Shown here piece by piece: positions 30,130-43,681 of a stretch of DNA of 64,000 bases. This stretch comes from Hydrogenophilus sp. (lineage in GTDB: Bacteria; Pseudomonadota; Gammaproteobacteria; Burkholderiales; Thiobacillaceae): NCBI GenBank assembly GCA_020725265.1, contig DYFK01000004.1:26460-90459 (forward strand), read 5' to 3'. The stretch's first letter is position 1. Every line of letters starts with the position of its first letter. The position numbers and the translations under genes are program-made. The notes beneath the pieces were generated by a model, which saw nothing but the letters and a program-made list of their open reading frames with translations, made no database searches and was not told the DNA's origin.

Positions 30130-31236
30130 TCAGGCGCGCCGGCCGGTGATCAATGGCGTGACGGGATCGACATCGGCGTTCTGCGCGCGCTGGCGCAAGG
30201 CATGGTCCATCAGCACGATGGCGAGCATGGCCTCGGCGATCGGCGTGGCGCGGATGCCGACGCAGGGATCGTGGCGACCCTCGGTCACCACCTCGGTCGG
30301 CGCGCCGTCCAGATCGACCGAACGGCCCGGCAGGCGCAGCGACGAGGTTGGCTTGATCGCGATCGAGGCGACGATGTCCTGGCCGGTGGAAATGCCACCC
30401 AGGATGCCGCCGGCATGATTGGACAGGAAACCTTGCGGCGTCAGCTCGTCGCGGTGCTCGGTGCCCTTCCGCGCCACGCAGGCGAAGCCTTCGCCGATCT
30501 CGACGCCCTTGACCGCGTTGATGCTCATCAGGGCATGCGCGAGATCGGCGTCGAGCCGGTCGTACACCGGCTCGCCCAGGCCGACCGGCACGTTTTCCGC
30601 GACCACGTTGATGCGCGCGCCGACCGAATCGCCGGACTTGCGCAGCTCGTCCATGTAGCGCTCCAGCTCGGCGACGCGACCGGCATCGGCGGCGAAGAAC
30701 GGATTGCCCTCGGCGCGCACGTCGTCCCAGCAACGGAACGGCACCTCGATCGGCCCGAGCTGGGCCAGGTAACCGCGGATCACGGTGCCATATTTCTCGT
30801 TCAGCCATTTGCGCGCGATGGCGCCCGCCGCCACCCGCGCCGCGGTCTCCCGCGCCGACGACCGGCCACCGCCGCGATGGTCGCGCAAGCCGTATTTCTG
30901 CGTGTAGGTGTAGTCGGCATGCCCCGGCCGGAAGGTACGCGCCAGATTGCCGTAATCCTTGCTGCGCTGGTCCTCGTTGCGAATCAACAGCGCGATCGGC
31001 GTGCCGGTGGTGCGCCCCTCGAACACGCCGGACAGGATTTCGACGGTATCCGACTCCCGCCGCTGGGTGACGTGACGCGAGGTGCCCGGCTTGCGCCGGT
31101 CCAGATCGATCTGGATGTCGGCCTCGCTCAGAAGCAGCCCGGGCGGGCAGCCATCGACCACGCAACCGATCGCGGGGCCATGCGATTCACCGAAGGAAGT
31201 AACGGAAAAATTGAGACCGAGAGTGTTGCCGGACAT
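30130..31236 (-). CDS. aroC: Chorismate synthase
   Basis: 368-aa FMN-dependent lyase that makes chorismate from EPSP, the last shared step toward Trp, Phe, Tyr and folate. Signatures present are [12 protein letters not shown] near the N terminus, [10 protein letters not shown], and [17 protein letters not shown]. The C-terminal [15 protein letters not shown] is also normal, as is the length. No Shine-Dalgarno is obvious before ATG 31236. It shares a 157-bp divergent region with the cytochrome gene. Confidence 0.97.
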   Translation of the reverse strand: MSGNTLGLNFSVTSFGESHGPAIGCVVDGCPPGLLLSEADIQIDLDRRKPGTSRHVTQRRESDTVEILSGVFEGRTTGTPIALLIRNEDQRSKDYGNLARTFRPGHADYTYTQKYGLRDHRGGGRSSARETAARVAAGAIARKWLNEKYGTVIRGYLAQLGPIEVPFRCWDDVRAEGNPFFAADAGRVAELERYMDELRKSGDSVGARINVVAENVPVGLGEPVYDRLDADLAHALMSINAVKGVEIGEGFACVARKGTEHRDELTPQGFLSNHAGGILGGISTGQDIVASIAIKPTSSLRLPGRSVDLDGAPTEVVTEGRHDPCVGIRATPIAEAMLAIVLMDHALRQRAQNADVDPVTPLITGRRA

Positions 31237-31393
31237 GGCATGCGAAGATCGTGAAAACCCGGCGGATTATGGCATGGCCGCACACGCCCGGCCCGGTTTC
31301 GACCCGGCTGGCGGCTTCCGATTGCATGGCCGCGCCGGCCCGGTTAGCCTCGAAACCTTCCCAGAACTTCCTCCCCGCACGCCGGCCAGCCCC

Positions 31394-31756
31394 ATGAAAC
31401 ACCCCGCCCGTCCGCTCCCGTTCCCGATCGCCCTGCTCGCCATCCTGCTCGCCACCACGCCGGTATCCGCCCAGGCCGGCGCCGACCACGACGAAGTACG
31501 CGCCCAAGCCCACACCTGCATCGCCTGCCACGGCGAATACGGCCAGAAGGAAGCCCCCGGTCAGCCGCGCATCGGCGGTCGCGACTACTACGAACTGCTC
31601 GCCGCCATGGCCAGCTACCGCACCGTCCAACGCTTCCACCCGGCCATGACCACGCTCATGCTGTCGCTCGACGAAGCCAGCATGAGCGCCGCCGCCGAAT
31701 ACTTCGCCGGCATCGACCCCGCCCGCGTCGCCCGCAAGGGACCGTACAACGACTGA
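31394..31756 (+). CDS. Small exported c-type cytochrome
   Basis: 120-aa protein with a signal peptide (residues 1-26, cleavage near VSAQAG) and one haem c site TCIACHGEYG (CXXCH). A likely distal methionine is in AMTTLML. The layout resembles a class I cytochrome c553/c4-like domain (conserved FxGIDPARVARK near the end, analogous to the usual YFA segment). It would act in periplasmic electron transfer; the partner is unknown. The start at ATG 31394 is chosen because it gives a clean signal peptide, whereas the longer open frame reads through the divergent aroC promoter region. Confidence 0.82.
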   Translation: MKHPARPLPFPIALLAILLATTPVSAQAGADHDEVRAQAHTCIACHGEYGQKEAPGQPRIGGRDYYELLAAMASYRTVQRFHPAMTTLMLSLDEASMSAAAEYFAGIDPARVARKGPYND

Positions 31757-31771
31757 TCCCGGCCGGGCCCG

Positions 31772-33274
31772 TCAAGCTCCGCCGGCGAGCCGCTCCAGCA
31801 CTTCCAGACCCAGGCCGACGCCGAAGCCGGTGATGTCAGTGCCGGCGGCGCCCAAGCCGCCCTTGCAGCGGCTGGCGGAGAGGTCGACGTGCAGCCAGGG
31901 TGTTTCGCCGACAAAGCGGCCCAGGAAGCGGGCGGCGAGGATGTGGTCGGCTTCGCCGTCCAGCGTGCATTGCTTGACGTCGGCGACGGTGGATTCGAGC
32001 GCTTCGTCGTAGTCTTCCGGCATCGGGAAAACGACCACCCGTTCGCCGCTGGCCTGGCCGGCGGCGACGGCGACGGCGGCGAGGTCGTCACGGTTGGCGA
32101 TGACGCCGCTCATGCGCTCGCCAAGCGCGACCGCCATGCTGCCGGTCAGGGTGGCGAAGTCGAGGATGGCGGCCGGTTTTTCGCGCGCGGCCAGGGCCAG
32201 CGCGTCGGCCAGCACCATGCGTCCCTCGGCGTCGGTGTGGACGATCTCGATGTGGGTGCCGTCGAGCGCGCTGACGATCTCGTTCTGCCGGTAGGCGGCC
32301 GGCGACAGGTGGTTCTCGGCGATCGCCAGCCAGACGTCGAGATCGAACGGCGCCTTCAGGCGGGTGGCGGCGAGCAGGATGCCAAGCGCGACCGCCGAGC
32401 CGTTCATGTCGTCGTGCATGTTGTTCATGTAGCGCGCCGGCTTCAGGTTGTGGCCACCGGTATCGAAGCAGATGCCCTTGCCGACCAGCGCGTAGGCACC
32501 GGCGCGCGCGTTCTTGCGGCGGCCGCGCAGGCGCAGGCGGACGATGGCGGCGTCGCGATGGCCGCTGCCGCGCGCCACCGCCAGGAAGGCGCCGGCGCCC
32601 AGTTTTTCCAGGCGCTTGAAGTCGTATTCCTCGATCTCCCAGCCCATTTCCGCCGCCAGCGCGCGCACCCGTGCCCGATAGGCGGCCGGACCGAGCAGGT
32701 TGGGTGGTTGCGTGGTCAGCTCGCGGCACAGACTGTTGCCCTCGGCCAGCGCGCGAGCGCGATCGATCATCCGATCCAGGCTTTCGCCACCGGCGCCATG
32801 CAGCACCAGTCGCTTGAGCGGGGCCGGCATCTTGTCCCGTTTCCAGGCCGGCAGGCGGACGCCATTGAGCCAGCCGACGTAAGCGGCGGCGGCGGCGGCG
32901 CGGGCGCGGAATTCAGGCGGCCCCCACAGCGCGATGCCGATTTCCGTGGCGTCCTCGTCGAGCAGGGGCTTGAGGGCCTGGCGCAGGCGCGCATGCCAAT
33001 CGAACGCCGGCTTGCCGGGGTCCAGGCGCAGCCAGCTCGACAGGCGGCCGTCATCCAGTTCCAGGGTCAACGGCCGCTCCGCCAGCGCCGACCCGGTCTT
33101 GCCGCGCCGGGCCAGCGCCGCCAGCGCGCGTTCGGCGTCGGGCGCGCCATGCCAGTCGTCGCCAGCGGGCAGCACGTGCAGCAGATGACGAGTCTTCGCC
33201 AGACGCGCGGGCGAGGCCTCGGCGTGGCGGCTCAGGCGCGCCAGCACGGGCAGACCGGGCGGGGTTTTGTTCAT
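31772..33274 (-). CDS. M17-family leucyl aminopeptidase
   Basis: About 500-aa cytosolic aminopeptidase with an M17 catalytic domain in its C-terminal half. Visible motifs are LVGKGICFDTGG (metal-binding Lys/Asp), MHDDMNGSAVALG (metal Asp; the second Lys of the canonical MKxDM motif is His here), and the signature HTDAEGRMVLADAL with catalytic Arg. The start is ATG 33274, since AAAGGA is 7 nt upstream of it and only 1 nt from the alternative ATG at 33280. It converges on the cytochrome gene (15-bp gap) and diverges from aceE. The K-to-H change may alter metal affinity. Confidence 0.92.
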   Translation of the reverse strand: MNKTPPGLPVLARLSRHAEASPARLAKTRHLLHVLPAGDDWHGAPDAERALAALARRGKTGSALAERPLTLELDDGRLSSWLRLDPGKPAFDWHARLRQALKPLLDEDATEIGIALWGPPEFRARAAAAAAYVGWLNGVRLPAWKRDKMPAPLKRLVLHGAGGESLDRMIDRARALAEGNSLCRELTTQPPNLLGPAAYRARVRALAAEMGWEIEEYDFKRLEKLGAGAFLAVARGSGHRDAAIVRLRLRGRRKNARAGAYALVGKGICFDTGGHNLKPARYMNNMHDDMNGSAVALGILLAATRLKAPFDLDVWLAIAENHLSPAAYRQNEIVSALDGTHIEIVHTDAEGRMVLADALALAAREKPAAILDFATLTGSMAVALGERMSGVIANRDDLAAVAVAAGQASGERVVVFPMPEDYDEALESTVADVKQCTLDGEADHILAARFLGRFVGETPWLHVDLSASRCKGGLGAAGTDITGFGVGLGLEVLERLAGGA

Positions 33275-33288
33275 CAGCATTCCTTTAT

Positions 33289-33303
33289 ATTGAAAACTTC
33301 AAT
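33289..33303. promoter_or_regulatory. ATTGAA-N3-TTCAAT dyad in the aceE / aminopeptidase divergent region
   Basis: A perfect 6-bp inverted repeat (ATTGAA AAC TTCAAT) with a further ATTGAA at 33311-33316, all AT-rich against the GC-rich background. The layout resembles a PdhR-type 6-3-6 dyad (ATTGGT-N3-ACCAAT) with changed bases. It overlaps the Shine-Dalgarno-proximal leader of the aminopeptidase gene. Its role is inferred only. Confidence 0.4.
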
Positions 33304-33318
33304 CCTTACTATTGAAAA

Positions 33319-33336
33319 TTGACCGACCTCGGTCAA
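33319..33336. promoter_or_regulatory. 18-bp perfect palindrome upstream of aceE
   Basis: TTGACCGACCTCGGTCAA is perfectly self-complementary and lies 132 bp upstream of the aceE ATG, 16 bp from the ATTGAA dyad. It is not an Fnr box, because the spacing between TTGAC and GTCAA is 8 rather than 4. It is a strong candidate operator for control of the pyruvate dehydrogenase operon or of the divergent aminopeptidase gene. Confidence 0.55.
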
Positions 33337-33467
33337 GCCCCGATAATTCGCGGGTTTCGGTAACCCGATTGTCCATGAATCCGCTTAAGGTTGGACAGTC
33401 GCGGCCCACGCCGACCGCCGGTCGGCAACGTCCCAGAACAACCATCCTGCTTCGGAGATTCCGTTTC

Positions 33468-36155
<2,688 letters not shown>

Positions 36156-36167
36156 GGAAGCGGGCAA

Positions 36168-37517
36168 ATGACGATCAAGGAAGTGCTCGTCCCCGATATC
36201 GGCAACTTCAAGGATGTCGAGATCATCGAGGTGCTGATCGCCGCCGGTGACCAGGTCGCCACCGACGACTCGCTGCTGACCGTGGAATCGGACAAGGCGG
36301 CCATGGACATCCCGGCGCCGTTCGCCGGCACCGTCAAGGAAATCCGGGTCAAGGTTGGCGACAAGGTTTCGGAAGGCAGTCTGATCCTGCTGATGGAAAC
36401 CCGGGAACAATCCGGCGCCGCCCCGGCCAAGCCGGTGGCGCCGCCGGTGGTGACCTCGTTCACGCCGCCGGCCGCCACCGCCGTGGCGGAGGTGCCGGCC
36501 CCCTCGCGCCCGGCGCCGGAAGTACCGGCGCCGATCCAGCCGCAAGGCCGGCCCGACCCGGTCGCCGCGCGCGCCGAATTCGCCACCGGCAAACCGGCCC
36601 ACGCCAGCCCGTCGGTGCGCCGATTCGCCCGCGAACTGGGTGCCGACCTCCCACTGATCAAGGGCAGTGGCCCGCGCGGCCGCATCCTCAAGGAAGACGT
36701 GCAAGCCTGGGTCAAGGGCGAACTGGCCAAGCCGCGCGCGGAAGCGATGGGCGCTGGCGGCCTCGGCGCGGGCCTGGCGATCCCGCCGGCGCCGGTGATC
36801 GATTTCAGCCAGTTCGGCGACATCGACTCGCAGCCGCTGTCACGGATCAAGAAGCTGTCCGGCGCCAATCTGCATCGCAACTGGGTTACCGCGCCGCACG
36901 TCACCCAGTTCGACGAGGCCGACATCACCGATCTGGAAGACTTCCGCAAGTCCATGCTCGACGAGGCCGGCAAGCGTGGCGTCAAACTGACCCTGCTCGC
37001 CTTCCTGATGAAGGCGGTGGTCAACGCGCTGCGCGCCTACCCCAGCTTCAACGCCTCGCTGGCGCCGGACGGGGAAACCCTGATCCTCAAGAAGTACTTC
37101 CACATCGGCTTCGCCTGCGACACGCCGGATGGCCTGGTGGTGCCGGTGATCCGGGACGTCAACCGCAAGGACGTGCTCGACATCGCCCGCGAACTCGGCG
37201 ACCTGTCGGCGCGCGCGCGCGAACGCAAGCTCAAGATCGAGGAAATGCAGGGCGGCTGCTTCAGCATTTCCAGCCTGGGCGGCATCGGCGGCACCGCCTT
37301 CACGCCCATCATCAACTGCCCGGAAGTCGCCATCCTGGGGGTCTCGCGCGGCGCCATGAAGCCGGTATGGAACGACAAGGCGAAAACCTTCGAACCACGC
37401 CTGACGCTGCCGTTGTCGCTGTCCTACGACCACCGCGTCATCGACGGCGCCGACGGCGCCCGCTTCACCAGCCACCTGCGCCTGATGCTGTCCGACGTGC
37501 GCCGGCTGCTGTTGTAA
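36168..37517 (+). CDS. aceF: Dihydrolipoyllysine acetyltransferase, pyruvate dehydrogenase E2
   Basis: 449-aa core subunit. It has one N-terminal lipoyl domain (residues 1-78, lipoyl Lys in VESDKAAMDIP), then a Pro/Ala-rich linker, then a peripheral-subunit-binding domain (about 145-182, SPSVRRFARELGADLPLIKG). A C-terminal catalytic domain (215-449) carries the active-site SYDHRVIDGADGARF. E. coli E2 has three lipoyl domains; here there is one, and a second sits on the E3 subunit encoded downstream. A 93-bp junction filled by a heptad array separates it from lpdA. Confidence 0.96.
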   Translation: MTIKEVLVPDIGNFKDVEIIEVLIAAGDQVATDDSLLTVESDKAAMDIPAPFAGTVKEIRVKVGDKVSEGSLILLMETREQSGAAPAKPVAPPVVTSFTPPAATAVAEVPAPSRPAPEVPAPIQPQGRPDPVAARAEFATGKPAHASPSVRRFARELGADLPLIKGSGPRGRILKEDVQAWVKGELAKPRAEAMGAGGLGAGLAIPPAPVIDFSQFGDIDSQPLSRIKKLSGANLHRNWVTAPHVTQFDEADITDLEDFRKSMLDEAGKRGVKLTLLAFLMKAVVNALRAYPSFNASLAPDGETLILKKYFHIGFACDTPDGLVVPVIRDVNRKDVLDIARELGDLSARARERKLKIEEMQGGCFSISSLGGIGGTAFTPIINCPEVAILGVSRGAMKPVWNDKAKTFEPRLTLPLSLSYDHRVIDGADGARFTSHLRLMLSDVRRLLL

Positions 37518-37521
37518 CTTC

Positions 37522-37598
37522 AGTCGGGAGCCGAGCGTGCTGAGTCGAGAGAAACAAGCTCGATTCGGCCATACTCTCGACTCCCGGCTCTCAACTAT
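37522..37598. repeat. Heptad array, copy 3 (aceF-lpdA junction)
   Basis: Eleven heptads in phase (77 nt): agtcggg, agccgag, cgtgctg, agtcgag and further words on the purine side, then atactct, cgactcc, cggctct and caactat on the pyrimidine side. The arms are imperfectly complementary. It occupies almost the whole aceF-lpdA gap, ending 12 nt before the lpdA ATG, and leaves no recognisable Shine-Dalgarno for lpdA. Confidence 0.78.
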
Positions 37599-37610
37599 CG
37601 ACAGATTCAA

Positions 37611-39344
<1,734 letters not shown>

Positions 39345-39451
39345 ACTTGACTGCCGGCAACTATGCCGGGCGGCGATGGCAACGAATCGCGGGAGTTTTG
39401 GCGCAGCGACTACGATACCGAACTTGTCCGCGCCCCCAGCCCGCCGCCGGA

Positions 39452-39667
39452 TCACCGTTCTCGACGGCTGCCGCCACGCACATGGCCGACCCAGTGGCAT
39501 AGCGGCGATTCGCAGCGATAACGGCGGACCGGCACCAGCAGGCTGATCACCCTGCCCAGCAGGGTGCGGGGGATGCGGAACAGGGGTTCTCCACATTTCG
39601 GGCAGGGTGGATTGGCCGGACTGGCCGTTTCCGTAGCCGGGGTGGAAGTGGCGGTCGTCTTGCGCAT
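39452..39667 (-). CDS. Small zinc-ribbon-like protein
   Basis: About 71 aa (75 if the ATG at 39679 is used, but AAGG directly abuts that codon). A Thr/Ala/Pro-rich N terminus precedes CPKCGEPLFRIPRT and YRCESPLCHWVGHVR, giving four or five cysteines arranged as CXXC...CXXXXC with a tryptophan after the last pair. A hydrophobic segment (LLGRVISLLVPVRR) lies between the pairs. This resembles small proteobacterial zinc-ribbon proteins of unknown function. It is the last gene downstream of the BLUF-protein and thioesterase genes. Bases 39345-39451 hold nothing recognisable. Confidence 0.55.
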   Translation of the reverse strand: MRKTTATSTPATETASPANPPCPKCGEPLFRIPRTLLGRVISLLVPVRRYRCESPLCHWVGHVRGGSRRER

Positions 39668-39737
39668 CGTGATCGGCATCCTTGACTCAAAGGGTGCCCG
39701 TCAGACCCCACCAAGCGGTCAAGTTCCCGGATCACGG

Positions 39738-40211
39738 TCACGATCGATCGCGGTCACCCTTCCCGACTGGTTCCACCCTGGCCTCGATCACCGCGAAGGT
39801 GGCGCGCATCGCCACCACCACCCGCTCCGGACCGAGGATGGCGCCGGAGGCGTGGCACAGTCGGGAGCCGATCCGGATACGGTCGATCTGGCTTTCCAGG
39901 ACATCGCCCGCATGAACCGGCGCCAGGTAATCGACCGACAGATTGGCGGTGACGATGCGCCGCTCCGGCGGCAGTCGGCGGCCGACGTTGTAGCCGAGCC
40001 AGACATCGGCCAGCGCGGCCAGGAAGCCGCCGTGGGCGCTGCCGTGAATGTTGCGGTGACGCGACTCGACCACCACCCGGAAAGTCAGGTGCTCGCCATC
40101 GTCGCGGACGTACTGGGTGGCCAGCGCGGGCATGAAATCGCCGAGCGCCGGCCATTCGGCGAAGCCCTCGGTCAACCATTGGGCATGCGCGCCCGAAACG
40201 GAGGCCGGCAT
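39738..40211 (-). CDS. PaaI-type hotdog-fold thioesterase
   Basis: 157-aa single hotdog-fold protein. The helix motif NIHGSAHGGFLAALADVWLGYNVG contains the HGG(x)5-6-D active-site pattern of PaaI/YbgC-like acyl-CoA thioesterases, followed by strands ANLSVDYLAPVHAGDVLESQ and SRLCHASGAIL. It would hydrolyse an acyl-CoA of unknown chain. It starts 7 nt after the stop of the large BLUF/GGDEF/EAL gene, so the two are probably co-transcribed, though no functional link is evident. Confidence 0.88.
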   Translation of the reverse strand: MPASVSGAHAQWLTEGFAEWPALGDFMPALATQYVRDDGEHLTFRVVVESRHRNIHGSAHGGFLAALADVWLGYNVGRRLPPERRIVTANLSVDYLAPVHAGDVLESQIDRIRIGSRLCHASGAILGPERVVVAMRATFAVIEARVEPVGKGDRDRS

Positions 40212-40218
40212 GTCGCGT

Positions 40219-43200
40219 TCAATCGGTCGCGATCGGCCCGGCCGGGCCGCGGCCGAACGCCGTGATCAGCGCGTACGCGACCTGCGCGTCCTCGGCCAGG
40301 TCGAACAAACGCCAGTGTCGTCGCGTCCAGGGGCCGAAATCGGGCTGACCGGGACGTGGATCGAGATCGCGCAGGCCGAGCCCCCAGTCCGGAAACACCC
40401 GGCGCGGCGCATCCCCGGTGATCACCACGCGCAGGTCATGGTGGCGGGGATCGGTGCGCAGACGGGCATGCAGCGCCTCGACGGCCTCGCGACCACCTTC
40501 GATCCACTGCATGAACTCACCGTCCTGGTAAAGCAGCAACCCGGTGATGTTGTTGGCGGCATTCAGCACGCGCGCGCGTTCGCGCAGCTCGTTCAGTTCG
40601 GTTTCGCCCATGGGCCGGCGGGCGCGGCTGACATACAGCAGGAAATGGATCGGCGGGGTGGGCGATTCGATCGGCCGGACCTCGCCGCGTTCGACGGCGG
40701 CAAGGAAGTCGGCCTCGGCCTGCGGCCGATGGAACAGGAAACCCTGCGCGTATTCGCAACCGATCGCGCGCAGCTCCGCCAGCTGCGCCGGCGTTTCCAC
40801 ACCCTCGGCGATCCGCCTGAGGCCGAGCGCGCGCGCCATGCCGACCACGGCGGTGGTGATCGCCCGGCTGTCCGGACGCTTGTCGATGCCGGAGATGAAC
40901 TCGCGGTCGATCTTGAGGGTATCGACCGGCAGCCGCAGCAACTGGGCCAGCGACGAATAGCCGGTACCGAAATCATCGACCGCGACGCGCAATCCGAGAT
41001 CGGCGAGTCCGCGCAACACGCGCAGATTGGAATCGACATCCGACATCAGCGCGGTTTCGGTGATTTCCAGCACGATGCGGGCGGGATTCGCGGCGCGCGC
41101 GCGCAGACAGCCGGAGAAGGTCTCGACCAGATCGTCATCGTCGAGCTGGCGGGTCGACAGATTGACCGAGATGTAAGGCGCTTCCTCGCCCCAGCGCTGG
41201 CGCAGTCGGGCTTCCATCGCGCAGGCCTGATCGAAGGCCCAGACGCCGATGGCCTGGATGGCGCCGGACATTTCGGCGATCGGGATGAACGCGGCCGGCG
41301 ACACCTCGCCATCCGGCGGCCGCCAGCGCGCCAGCAGTTCGGCGCCACGAATCCGGCCGCTGTCGGTGGCGACGATGGGCTGGTAGAGCGCATGCAATTC
41401 GCCCCGCTCGACGGCGCCACGCAAGCCGTTGGCGATCGCCAGACGTCGCGCCGCTTCCCGGTGCAGATCCTCGCTGAAGAACTGCCAGCCATCGCGACCA
41501 CGCGCCTTGACCGCGTACATCGCGGCATCCGCGTTGCGCAGCATGTCCTCGGCGGAATGGCTGGCGCCGTGACCGACCGCCACGCCGATACTGGCGCTGA
41601 CGAAATGATCGTGGCCATCCAGGCGGACTGGTTCGCGCAACACCGCGTTCAGACGCTCGGCCAGGCCGGACAGGGCATCGATATCCTCGACCTGCTCGCC
41701 GAGCACCACGAATTCATCGCCACCGAGCCGGCCCACCGTATCGCCCGGACGCACGCTGGCGACCAGACGCTCGGCGACCTCGACCAGCAAGCGGTCGCCG
41801 GCCTCGTGGCCATGGCTGTCGTTGATCAGCTTGAAACCGTCCAGATCGATGAACAACAGCACCACCTGGCCTTGCCCACGTTTCGATCGGGCCAGCGCGC
41901 TGCTCAGGCGATCCCGGATAAGCGCCCGGTTGGGCAGCGCGGTAAGCGGGTCGTGGCTGGCGCGCCAGGTCAGCGCCTGTTCCGCCAGTTTGCGCTCGCT
42001 GATGTCCTGGAGCGTGACCACCAGCAGGCATTCGTCGCCACTCCGGAAACGCGCGATCGAGGCCTTGGCCGGAAACACCGAACCATCCTTGCGATAACCG
42101 GACACCTCGCCGCGCCGGCCCATCGGCAGCTCGGCCTGATCACTGGCGAGGAAACGCCGGACGTGCTCGACGTGCAGGTTGCGGAATTGCGGCGGCACCA
42201 GTTGATGCACGGACAGGCCGAGCATTTCGTCGACGCCGTAGCCGAACATCTCGCGGGCGACCCGGTTGGCCTGGACGATGACGCCTTGCTCGTCGGCGGC
42301 GATCACGGCCGCGTCCGCGAGCGCCAGGATGTGGTCGACGCGGCGGTCGACCGGCACCCGGGGCGCGCCCGTCGGGCGGGAAGGCACAACCGGCCCGGCA
42401 CCCTCGCCGGCTGTCCGGGCCTGGAAGAAATTGGCCAGGTAACGATCCGGAATCACCGGAGCGATCCGGCCGAACGACTCGACGATGGTGAAGGAGCCGT
42501 TGGCCTCGCAGCGGGCAAGATAGGTATTGACGTAGGCATGATGACTGGCCGGATCCATGCGCACCTCGCCCTGCGGCGCGCGCAGTCGGACCCGTTCCAG
42601 CGCCGCCACCAAGGCATCCGGATCCAGTCCGCCGGCGGTTTCCGCCGCCTGGGCGAACGCCTTCACGCACAGCCAGGTGGCCTCGCCGAAATTGGTGAGC
42701 ACGCCGTCGCCGTCCGGCCAGACTCCGGAAACTTCCGGCAAGGCCGCCAGCCGGGCCAGGCAGGCCCGGTTTTCCGGTGTGTCCACCGACATGAAATAGG
42801 TATTGCTGGAATACAGGCCGGCGCGGACTTCCGGCGCCAGTCGGCTGACCATCAGTTCGTCGTAATGGCCCATGACCACGGCCATGTGGCCTTTGAGGCC
42901 CATTTCGTAAAAGCGGGTGAGCAACGTGATCTGGTCGGCACCGGCGAAGTACGGCACGAAGACGTCGGCGCCGGAGCGCGCCACCCGCGTCAGCAGGTCG
43001 TCGATCGCGCGCGCGTCGTCGATGCCGATCGGCAGATAGGTTTCGCCGACCACCTCGCCACCGATCGCCAACAGCGCCCGCTTGGCCGCGTCGATCGAAC
43101 CCAGCGGCCATTCGTAATTGCTGCCGGCGAAATACATCTTGGGGCCATATCGCGCGGCCATGGCCGGGATCATGCGCTCGATCTGCTGGTTGGGCAGCGC

Positions 43201-43581
43201 CGCGAAATGGAAGAAATGCCGGCAGCCGATACTGCCTTCGTAGAACGAGAAATTTAGGTAGGGTATCCGCGCCGGCTCGGCCACCTGACTGGCGACGGCG
43301 ATGCGCGAATTCGACAGCAGGTTGCCGATGAGCGCGACGCAGCCGTGTTCCTCGACCAACCGGCGCGCGGCCGGGACCGCGGTTTCCGGCAGACTGCCGT
43401 CGTCCTCGACGATCAGCTCCAGCGGTCGGCCGAGTACACCGCCACCGGCGTTGATTTCGTCACAGGCAAGCCGACCCGCCCGGCTGATCTCCGGCCCATA
43501 CAACGCGACCAGCCCGGTCAGCGGCGTCATCAGGCCGAGCCGGACGGGTCTGGTGGCGTGGTCGGAAACGGTGGCGGTCAT
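40219..43581 (-). CDS. Multidomain c-di-GMP protein: PBP-like sensor, PAS, GGDEF, EAL and BLUF
   Basis: 1120 aa (start ATG 43581; an upstream ATG at 43641 adds 20 aa). Residues about 12-390 resemble branched-chain-amino-acid/amide-binding proteins of the AmiC/UrtA type (RLGLMTPLTGLVALYGPE, INAGGGVLGRPLELIVEDD), but no signal peptide or membrane helix is present, so this sensor is cytoplasmic like AmiC. PAS is at about 412-530. GGDEF is at 537-705, with an intact GGDEF at 620-624 and inhibitory RxxD at 611-614. EAL is at 715-955, reading ELL at 748-750, with DDFGTGYSSL and KID intact. BLUF is at 978-1075: Y983, N1007, Q1025 and W1066 match the flavin-photocycle residues, while the usual Met is Leu1068. 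It probably senses a small ligand and blue light to set c-di-GMP levels. Confidence 0.9.
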   Translation of the reverse strand: MTATVSDHATRPVRLGLMTPLTGLVALYGPEISRAGRLACDEINAGGGVLGRPLELIVEDDGSLPETAVPAARRLVEEHGCVALIGNLLSNSRIAVASQVAEPARIPYLNFSFYEGSIGCRHFFHFAALPNQQIERMIPAMAARYGPKMYFAGSNYEWPLGSIDAAKRALLAIGGEVVGETYLPIGIDDARAIDDLLTRVARSGADVFVPYFAGADQITLLTRFYEMGLKGHMAVVMGHYDELMVSRLAPEVRAGLYSSNTYFMSVDTPENRACLARLAALPEVSGVWPDGDGVLTNFGEATWLCVKAFAQAAETAGGLDPDALVAALERVRLRAPQGEVRMDPASHHAYVNTYLARCEANGSFTIVESFGRIAPVIPDRYLANFFQARTAGEGAGPVVPSRPTGAPRVPVDRRVDHILALADAAVIAADEQGVIVQANRVAREMFGYGVDEMLGLSVHQLVPPQFRNLHVEHVRRFLASDQAELPMGRRGEVSGYRKDGSVFPAKASIARFRSGDECLLVVTLQDISERKLAEQALTWRASHDPLTALPNRALIRDRLSSALARSKRGQGQVVLLFIDLDGFKLINDSHGHEAGDRLLVEVAERLVASVRPGDTVGRLGGDEFVVLGEQVEDIDALSGLAERLNAVLREPVRLDGHDHFVSASIGVAVGHGASHSAEDMLRNADAAMYAVKARGRDGWQFFSEDLHREAARRLAIANGLRGAVERGELHALYQPIVATDSGRIRGAELLARWRPPDGEVSPAAFIPIAEMSGAIQAIGVWAFDQACAMEARLRQRWGEEAPYISVNLSTRQLDDDDLVETFSGCLRARAANPARIVLEITETALMSDVDSNLRVLRGLADLGLRVAVDDFGTGYSSLAQLLRLPVDTLKIDREFISGIDKRPDSRAITTAVVGMARALGLRRIAEGVETPAQLAELRAIGCEYAQGFLFHRPQAEADFLAAVERGEVRPIESPTPPIHFLLYVSRARRPMGETELNELRERARVLNAANNITGLLLYQDGEFMQWIEGGREAVEALHARLRTDPRHHDLRVVITGDAPRRVFPDWGLGLRDLDPRPGQPDFGPWTRRHWRLFDLAEDAQVAYALITAFGRGPAGPIATD

Positions 43582-43681
43582 GGGGATGCGGTCTGGGCGC
43601 GCGGCAAGAATGAGAACGAGAGGTCGACGCGAGTTTGCCATGTTCGCGGGCCGACGTGCCGACCCGGCTGGGGCGGACCGC

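Noticed and set aside
40117-43257. Plus-strand open frame of 1046 codons opposite the BLUF/GGDEF/EAL gene
   Set aside because: Antisense shadow; no domain recognisable, while the minus frame has five recognisable domains.
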